From Elusimicrobia bacterium RIFOXYB2_FULL_49_7 (GTDB lineage: Bacteria > Fibrobacterota > OXYB2-FULL-49-7), in the NCBI GenBank assembly GCA_001800515.1, contig MGVN01000063.1, positions 1 through 11,307 of the forward strand: 11,307 bases of DNA. Direction: 5' to 3'. This document shows positions 6,749 through 11,307 of this stretch, in pieces; positions within the stretch are counted from its first letter, which is position 1; each line of letters starts with the position of its first letter. The notes beneath the pieces were generated by a model. The model was not told where the DNA came from and searched no databases. It saw only the letters and a program-made list of their open reading frames with translations. Position numbers and translations under genes: made by a program.

Positions 6749-7780
6749 CTATTGCACCATCTGGCTTATAAGTTCGGCATATTGTCCGGCCACAACTTTT
6801 GAAGAATACCTGGCGCGCACAATTTCCTTTCCATTGACGCCCATATTCTGCCTCATGCCCGCATTATTGATTAATGCCAGAAATCCGTTGCGCCACTCGT
6901 TACTGTCTTTACAGATAATACCTGCGCCGCTGTTTTGCAAAGCCTCGACGTAGGATTGCTGCGGACTCGCCAACACGGGAAGCCCCTGCGCCATCCCGAG
7001 AGTAATTTTATATTCACTGTGCCCCATCTCATAACTGTTATTTAATACTTTAGGCGAAATAAGAATATCGCCCTGTAAAAGAAGCGCGGCATATTTTTTA
7101 AGGCTGAATTTATGGTAAACCACTTCAAACATGGCACCCAACCGCGTAACCACTTCAGGGAAACGATCGTTGTTTGAAACAAGCAAGAGCCGTATTTTAT
7201 CTTTCAACTCTTTAAGCGTCTCTTCAATAAGCGACAAATGGAAAGCCTTCTGAGAAATACCGCTCCAGACAAGCGTCGCAATATCAGCCTGCCTGTGTTT
7301 ACGCAACCCGTTAAACGCCAGGGGATCAACATTGTCGGGAATATGGAACACGTTCGGGTTATATTCCCTGCATATTGATGCTATATAACTGGAATCTGCA
7401 ACGACATTATCCGAATTTTGCGTAAGCCAGACGGCATTTTGTTGTTGTTCAAGCGTCGGGCGCGTATGCGGGACCGGAAAATCTCCCCATACTTTATAGT
7501 AATTAACATTGGCGTCGAATATTATCTTTGTTCCTTTTTGTTTCTCATCCCGGACAACCCGGCATATATCGTCTGATATTCTTTTGAGCACAACAAGCAC
7601 ATCATATCGTTTACCCTGGCGATACAATTCATTCCTGATCAACGGGGAAAGCGATTTCATTTCCCTGGCAATGTTTTTGTACCTCATTATGCCTGAATCC
7701 GACAACGGGAAAAAATACCTCTGGTACCATTTTGACGGCAACCCCCTGTCGGTAATCCATGCAACCTTGATTTCTTTCAT
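6749..7780 (-). CDS. GT-B/GT4-like glycosyltransferase lacking the usual EX7E acidic pair
   Basis: This 343-residue protein has a GT4-like architecture: KVAWITDRGLPS (5-16) at the N-terminus, TKIIFDANVNYY (84-95) in the middle, FHIPDNVDPLAF (145-156) at the domain linker, and ISQKAFH (175-181) near the start of the C-terminal domain. The nucleotide-binding segment is HSEYKITLGMAQGLPVLAS (254-272), followed by SYVEALQNSGAGIIC (276-290). Aligned on the GLPV turn, the positions of the two conserved acidic residues are Gly253 and Leu261, so the EX7E pair is missing; Lys258 is kept. Some GT4-like groups in surface-glycan loci show this pattern, so the protein may still be active. A non-catalytic partner of the neighbouring GT4 enzymes is the alternative. 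The ATG overlaps the upstream stop as ATGA. A strong GGGAGG lies 10 bases upstream. Confidence 0.85.
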   Translation of the reverse strand: MKEIKVAWITDRGLPSKWYQRYFFPLSDSGIMRYKNIAREMKSLSPLIRNELYRQGKRYDVLVVLKRISDDICRVVRDEKQKGTKIIFDANVNYYKVWGDFPVPHTRPTLEQQQNAVWLTQNSDNVVADSSYIASICREYNPNVFHIPDNVDPLAFNGLRKHRQADIATLVWSGISQKAFHLSLIEETLKELKDKIRLLLVSNNDRFPEVVTRLGAMFEVVYHKFSLKKYAALLLQGDILISPKVLNNSYEMGHSEYKITLGMAQGLPVLASPQQSYVEALQNSGAGIICKDSNEWRNGFLALINNAGMRQNMGVNGKEIVRARYSSKVVAGQYAELISQMVQ

Positions 7781-8775
7781 CGCAAACCGGCCTCCCGCGC
7801 AACAGAAAACGCTTCCAGGTATTCTTTTGCTTTGCGGGATATTGAAAACATATCCCTTTCGGCAACCAGTTTTTCGCGCAATAAAGCATAGTTAACTCTG
7901 ATATTTTCAACGTCTTCCCGCACATCTTCGCCGACAGGCACTCCATAAGCGCCGGCTAACTCCGCATTGCCGCCCGATGGATGATATATCACCGGCAGGC
8001 CCGAGGCCAACCCTTCGATAAGCGCATTTGAACACGGATCATTTTGGGCGGCGTGAACAAAAACATTTTGTTCACGCAATGCACGGGCCATTTCATCTTT
8101 TTTCAGAGGCTGAATGATCTTGATATTTTCCGCAGGGTAATCTTTGCACCAGTTACCGATAAATGTAAGTTTAATACCCTTAACTTGCGCCAGCGAGGAA
8201 AGATATGAAAACCCTTTCTTCGGATTTGATGACCATGACACGGCAACTGCGCGCAATGCCCCATCCAACCCTCCGGCTTCCCTGCCCGGATAAAATAGCG
8301 AGGTATCAACTCCATTAAAAATGGTAGAACTATGAACGGGTGCAATACCGAAGCGGGCAAAACTCTTTTTACTGAATTCACTTTGAAAAACAGTCCGGTC
8401 GGTAAACGAATTAATTGCAAATTGCAGCTTGTCCGAATTATCGTGCCTTCCGTAAAGCGCCGTAACGCCGTCACACCGATGAACAATCGCAGGCCCTTTT
8501 CTTTTGTTGAAGAATATTTTCAGAACCGGAGAAGGTATGGCTTTTCCTTTCCATGAAGAGATGCCATTTTGCCTCACTTCAAATACCATGCCCGGGGAAA
8601 GCTTGCTGTCAAATCCGCAGGTAAACGAATTAACCAGTACTGCATCGCAATCCGGCGCGGGAACGTGTACGACATCATGCCCCTGCCGCAACAGCTCTCC
8701 CGATAAAGAACCAAGAAAATTATTGCTGCCGCCCCATGGGCCGTCGGTCAAAGAATACCAGATACAGATCTTCAT
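7777..8775 (-). CDS. Family 4 glycosyltransferase (GT-B fold)
   Basis: This 332-residue protein starts MKICIWYSLTDGPWGGSNNF, with the GG-S-N turn that GT-B enzymes use near the acceptor site (residues 14-19). FQSEFSKKSF (130-139) and TIFNGVDTSLFYPG (151-164) close the N-terminal domain. VSWSSNPKKGF (179-189) opens the donor domain. AQNDPCSNALIEGLASGLPVIYHPSGGNAEL (243-273) is the nucleotide-sugar site; the EX7E positions are Asp246 and Glu254. Proteins of this type occur in capsule and O-antigen loci and extend lipid-linked oligosaccharides in the cytoplasm. The ATG overlaps the flippase stop (8774-8772) as ATGA, and its own stop overlaps the next glycosyltransferase in the same way, so the three genes are probably translated together. 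The sugar specificity cannot be read. Confidence 0.92.
   Translation of the reverse strand: MKICIWYSLTDGPWGGSNNFLGSLSGELLRQGHDVVHVPAPDCDAVLVNSFTCGFDSKLSPGMVFEVRQNGISSWKGKAIPSPVLKIFFNKRKGPAIVHRCDGVTALYGRHDNSDKLQFAINSFTDRTVFQSEFSKKSFARFGIAPVHSSTIFNGVDTSLFYPGREAGGLDGALRAVAVSWSSNPKKGFSYLSSLAQVKGIKLTFIGNWCKDYPAENIKIIQPLKKDEMARALREQNVFVHAAQNDPCSNALIEGLASGLPVIYHPSGGNAELAGAYGVPVGEDVREDVENIRVNYALLREKLVAERDMFSISRKAKEYLEAFSVAREAGLR
7791..7796 (-). promoter_or_regulatory. Ribosome binding site for the GT4-like gene at 7780
   Basis: The minus strand reads GGGAGG, then 10 bases, then ATG at 7780-7778. It lies inside the end of the upstream glycosyltransferase gene and supports the ATGA-overlap start. Confidence 0.6.
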
Positions 8776-10040
8776 GCCTGCCCGCTTGCCATGGGAAGTA
8801 TTATATGGTCATCGTTCTCTTTGTATCTTTTCATAAACAATAAAGCCATCACGATACTTACCGCCAATATCGTTATTACGCGGTTAAGCACGACGCCGTG
8901 TACTTTAAAGAAATAGATAAACACCATCAAAAGCCCCAGTGAAAAGAAATTTATGACCCGGCTGTAATACATGTCCTTGAAATACTCTTTCGCCCTGAAA
9001 TATGATTCAAGATAATAGGATGGAACGGAAAAGAAAATTCCCAGCAGAAACATTTGCGCATATACCGACGAAGGTTTAAATTCGGCGCCATAAAATAAAT
9101 TAATTACCGACGGCAGCAAAAACCATGCAACTATCAATAACGGCGTTAATACGTAATATACCCTCAGAAATTCTTTAAAATGAATCACGGCTTTGCCGAT
9201 TTTTTTACCTACAAGCCGGGGCTGAAGGTACACCTGCGACATACCCCACAGGCTTTTTGTCGCCTCAAAAAAACGTTTTGCAATACTATAATATGCGAGG
9301 GAATTATAAGAAATGAATGTTCCTACAATAAAACTGTCCAGGTTGCCCTGAATGCCGCCGATAATCGTCATGTATGAAAAATGCTTTGCATAAGTCAGAA
9401 AACCCTCGTTGACAACCTGCGATTTTATGTACTTACGAACACGGTAACAGACACCCATACTCACTATCAATTGCCATGCCAGCGGGACAAGGACTAAAAG
9501 ATATACCGGGATGTAAGCAAGAGATAAAACCCTGTTCCCGACAAGCAATGCAACAACTGCCGTTAAGGGAGCAGCAGCCAGGGCGCTTTCCCAAAAAAAC
9601 AATTCCCGGTAATAACGTTTGCCCATAAAGTACGAAAAATACAAACTGTACAACGCTATCAACGCACTGAGTATGCCAATAAGCACAAATGCCACAGGTA
9701 TCTCTATCGTATGCGTTTTTACATATGTTATTATTCCTGCGCCGACAAAAAATAGAATATACCACGGGAGCAGCTTGCTGCGTTTACGAAAAGCAAGGCC
9801 AAAATCACCTTCCGAGCCGCGCACGGCAGAGTTGACTAACGCATTTTGCAACCCGGGCAATATGAAAAGCGCTGCAAACGAACTTAATGATAAAGCGTAT
9901 TGATACTTGCCAAAATACTCGACCCCTGTAAGCCGGGCGAATGCGACATTGCCCCCGATGCCGATAGTTAATTTTACTATCACATTGATAGTAATCCAGA
10001 AAGTATCATTAACGTTAACATTTACACCCGCTATATTCAT
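8772..10040 (-). CDS. Wzx-type polysaccharide flippase (PST/MOP superfamily)
   Basis: This integral membrane protein has about 12-14 hydrophobic segments over its whole length and belongs to the polysaccharide transporter group of the MOP flippase superfamily. It should move undecaprenyl-linked oligosaccharide across the inner membrane. Typical features, numbered from the ATG at 10040, are LTGVEYFGKYQYALSLSSF (37-55) in the first hairpin, ILPGLQNALV (60-69), GNLDSFIVGTF (232-242) opening the second half, LYFSYFMGKRYYRE (133-146), and LPSVINLFYGAEFKPSS (309-325). The ATG at 10040-10038 overlaps the upstream stop as ATGA, like three other junctions here, giving 422 residues. A GTG six codons further upstream (10058-10056) is an alternative start giving 428 residues. 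The next gene overlaps by ATGA. Its presence together with the Wzy-like protein points to a Wzx/Wzy route rather than an ABC transporter route. Confidence 0.9.
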   Translation of the reverse strand: MNIAGVNVNVNDTFWITINVIVKLTIGIGGNVAFARLTGVEYFGKYQYALSLSSFAALFILPGLQNALVNSAVRGSEGDFGLAFRKRSKLLPWYILFFVGAGIITYVKTHTIEIPVAFVLIGILSALIALYSLYFSYFMGKRYYRELFFWESALAAAPLTAVVALLVGNRVLSLAYIPVYLLVLVPLAWQLIVSMGVCYRVRKYIKSQVVNEGFLTYAKHFSYMTIIGGIQGNLDSFIVGTFISYNSLAYYSIAKRFFEATKSLWGMSQVYLQPRLVGKKIGKAVIHFKEFLRVYYVLTPLLIVAWFLLPSVINLFYGAEFKPSSVYAQMFLLGIFFSVPSYYLESYFRAKEYFKDMYYSRVINFFSLGLLMVFIYFFKVHGVVLNRVITILAVSIVMALLFMKRYKENDDHIILPMASGQA

Positions 10041-11307
10041 AAGAACCCGCCAGCGCACTTCCCGGCAGGCCGCACGCTGCCCAGCAACTGCATGCCGAGT
10101 ATCTCCCTGTCTTTAAAAAACAACAGCGGATGCATCACAATAAAAAGCAGCTTGCGGAGAAATGAAATTCTTTTTGTCAGCGAGTTTATACTTGCGGTTA
10201 TTTTTTCAAACTCGGCCGACGGCAACGACGAAAAATTCATCGCCTTTGAATGGTGGTAGAAAACCGAATAATCCGTCCGCCCTTTTAATTTTCCGCCGGC
10301 GATGAGATTATTCCACATTTCGGTCCCGGGGTAAGGCGTCAGGGTGCTGAACAGCGGGTAATCCGCCTTCAGGCGCTGGGCGGTTTTTATTGTCAGCTTC
10401 ATTTCATCGGCGGTTTCCCCGGGGAAACCGACCATAAAGTATGCGGTAGTTCTTATGCCGCGGGCGCGCGCCTTTTTAAAAACTCTTCCCGCCGCCTCAA
10501 AATTTATGTTCTTTTTTATCATCGCCTGTATGCGCGGCGAACCAGTCTCTATACCCACGTTTATCTGGTAGCAGCCGCTGCGGCGCATGTCCCGCAAAAG
10601 ACGGCCATCAATAAGTTCCACCCTTGTGTCACAACTCCAGCGCATGTCGGAAAAACCGGCCATATGCCTGCAAAAATCCTCTACGCGTGCGCGCTTTATG
10701 GTGAATGCGTCGTCATTTATGCGAAGCAGGCGCACGCCAATCGAACGAAGGCTTTCAACCTCCCTGATTACGTGGCCTGTTGAACGATAGCGCACCACCC
10801 TCGTCCACAAACGATTGCTGGCGCAATAGGTGCAAGGATACGGGCATCCGCGGCTGCTTATAATACCACCGAGATCAGCCGGGTGGTGCATGTCGCGGTC
10901 AGCCAGATTTTTATAACTCGGCAAAGGCAGGCGGTCAAGATCTTCGATAAGCGGCCGCGGCTCATTGATTACCGCACTGCCATTGCATCGGTAGCCGGCA
11001 CCTGCGACATCCGGCCGGCCGTCGCCGTTTTTTATCGCCTCAAGCAGCTCTATAAACGTATCTTCGCCTTCGCCGCAAACCACGTAATCTATGCGCTCGT
11101 CGGCAAGCACCTCGGCAGGCACCAGCGTCGCATGAACGCCGCCGACAACCACTTTGCAGGCTGGCAATGTTTCGCGCACAATGCCGGCCAGTATCTGCGC
11201 CGAGAAAAAATCCGCGGTCATGCTGCTAATGCCTGTAACATCCGGCGAAAACTCAGACAACAGTGAACGAAACCGCGCAAAAGACGGATGCCCGGCATGG
11301 CCTGACT
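10037..11307 (-). CDS. Cobalamin-binding radical SAM protein (5' end cut by right edge)
   Basis: The frame stays open from the stop at 10039-10037 to the window edge, so the true start lies beyond 11307; a TTG at 11260 is not needed as a start. Reading upstream of it gives SGHAGHPSFARFRSLL, which fits the missing part of the B12-binding domain. Numbered from 11260, residues 1-75 hold SPDVTGISSMT, VVVGGVHATLVPAE (37-50) and YVVCGEGED (59-67), the B12-domain signatures. SSRGCPYPCTYCAS (135-148) gives the CxxxCxxC cluster motif with C139, C143 and C146. LRINDDAF (179-186), VGIETGSP and AYFMVGFPGETADE follow in barrel order. A basic, hydrophobic helix at about 367-382 may sit on the membrane. It is the most GC-rich gene of the window. 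Known relatives include C-methyltransferases and BchE-like enzymes; the substrate here is unknown. Confidence 0.92.
   Translation of the reverse strand, partial: SGHAGHPSFARFRSLLSEFSPDVTGISSMTADFFSAQILAGIVRETLPACKVVVGGVHATLVPAEVLADERIDYVVCGEGEDTFIELLEAIKNGDGRPDVAGAGYRCNGSAVINEPRPLIEDLDRLPLPSYKNLADRDMHHPADLGGIISSRGCPYPCTYCASNRLWTRVVRYRSTGHVIREVESLRSIGVRLLRINDDAFTIKRARVEDFCRHMAGFSDMRWSCDTRVELIDGRLLRDMRRSGCYQINVGIETGSPRIQAMIKKNINFEAAGRVFKKARARGIRTTAYFMVGFPGETADEMKLTIKTAQRLKADYPLFSTLTPYPGTEMWNNLIAGGKLKGRTDYSVFYHHSKAMNFSSLPSAEFEKITASINSLTKRISFLRKLLFIVMHPLLFFKDREILGMQLLGSVRPAGKCAGGFL

Noticed and set aside
7509..7895. 128-codon open frame on the plus strand
   Set aside because: It is antisense to two well-supported glycosyltransferase genes and spans their junction; no family features.
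9433..9765. 110-codon minus-strand open frame inside the flippase gene
   Set aside because: It is out of frame within a continuous membrane-protein reading frame; Cys-rich and without a family match.
10041..10058. GTG start at 10058 for the flippase
   Set aside because: It is possible, but the ATG at 10040 makes the ATGA overlap seen at three other junctions and loses no transporter sequence; kept only as an alternative.
10883..11266. 127-codon open frame on the plus strand
   Set aside because: It lies wholly antisense to the radical SAM gene with its clear motifs; the translation shows no recognisable domain.
1..11307. CRISPR arrays, tRNA/rRNA genes, insertion sequences
   Set aside because: I saw no regularly spaced repeats, no tRNA-like cloverleaf and no transposase reading frame or terminal inverted repeats; almost every base is in a gene of the locus.

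Overview
The window is one block of eleven tightly packed genes, all on the minus strand. It reads as part of a surface-polysaccharide (O-antigen or capsule type) biosynthesis locus. Transcription runs from base 11307 towards base 1. Both ends cut a gene: the right edge removes the start of a cobalamin-binding radical SAM protein, and the left edge removes the end of another one that starts at base 346.

In order of transcription the genes are: radical SAM/B12 protein (partial, >11307-10037); Wzx-type polysaccharide flippase (10040-8772); GT4 glycosyltransferase (8775-7777); GT-B/GT4-like glycosyltransferase without the usual acidic pair (7780-6749); GT4 glycosyltransferase (6740-5655); class I SAM methyltransferase (5653-4940); radical SAM/B12 protein (4909-3464, AT-rich, with an internal insertion); Wzy/O-antigen-ligase-like membrane protein (3386-2091, GTG start); class I SAM methyltransferase (2076-1282); GT2 glycosyltransferase (1281-343); radical SAM/B12 protein (346-<1). 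Four junctions are 4-base ATGA overlaps. Two more have 0 or 1 base between stop and start. The largest gap is 77 bases, so a single long translationally coupled transcript is likely. No stretch over 300 bases lacks a gene. I see no RNA gene, mobile element, CRISPR array or convincing terminator.

A working model is that four glycosyltransferases build an oligosaccharide on a lipid carrier, the flippase moves it across the inner membrane, and the Wzy-like protein polymerises or ligates it. Two ordinary methyltransferases and three cobalamin-type radical SAM enzymes would add unusual modifications, possibly methylation at unactivated carbons of a sugar or lipid. The first part is standard family knowledge. 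The radical SAM role is inference. No initiating phosphoglycosyltransferase, chain-length regulator or nucleotide-sugar synthesis gene lies in the window, so the locus extends further.

The organism is a bacterium with a standard code, ATG and GTG starts, and moderate but uneven GC content. Hand counts give about 52-58% in two lines of the right-end gene and about 18-30% in three lines of the middle radical SAM gene. Several B12-type radical SAM genes among glycosyltransferases recall uncultured anaerobic lineages such as Omnitrophota or some Deltaproteobacteria-like groups. That is a weak guess; nothing here fixes the taxon.
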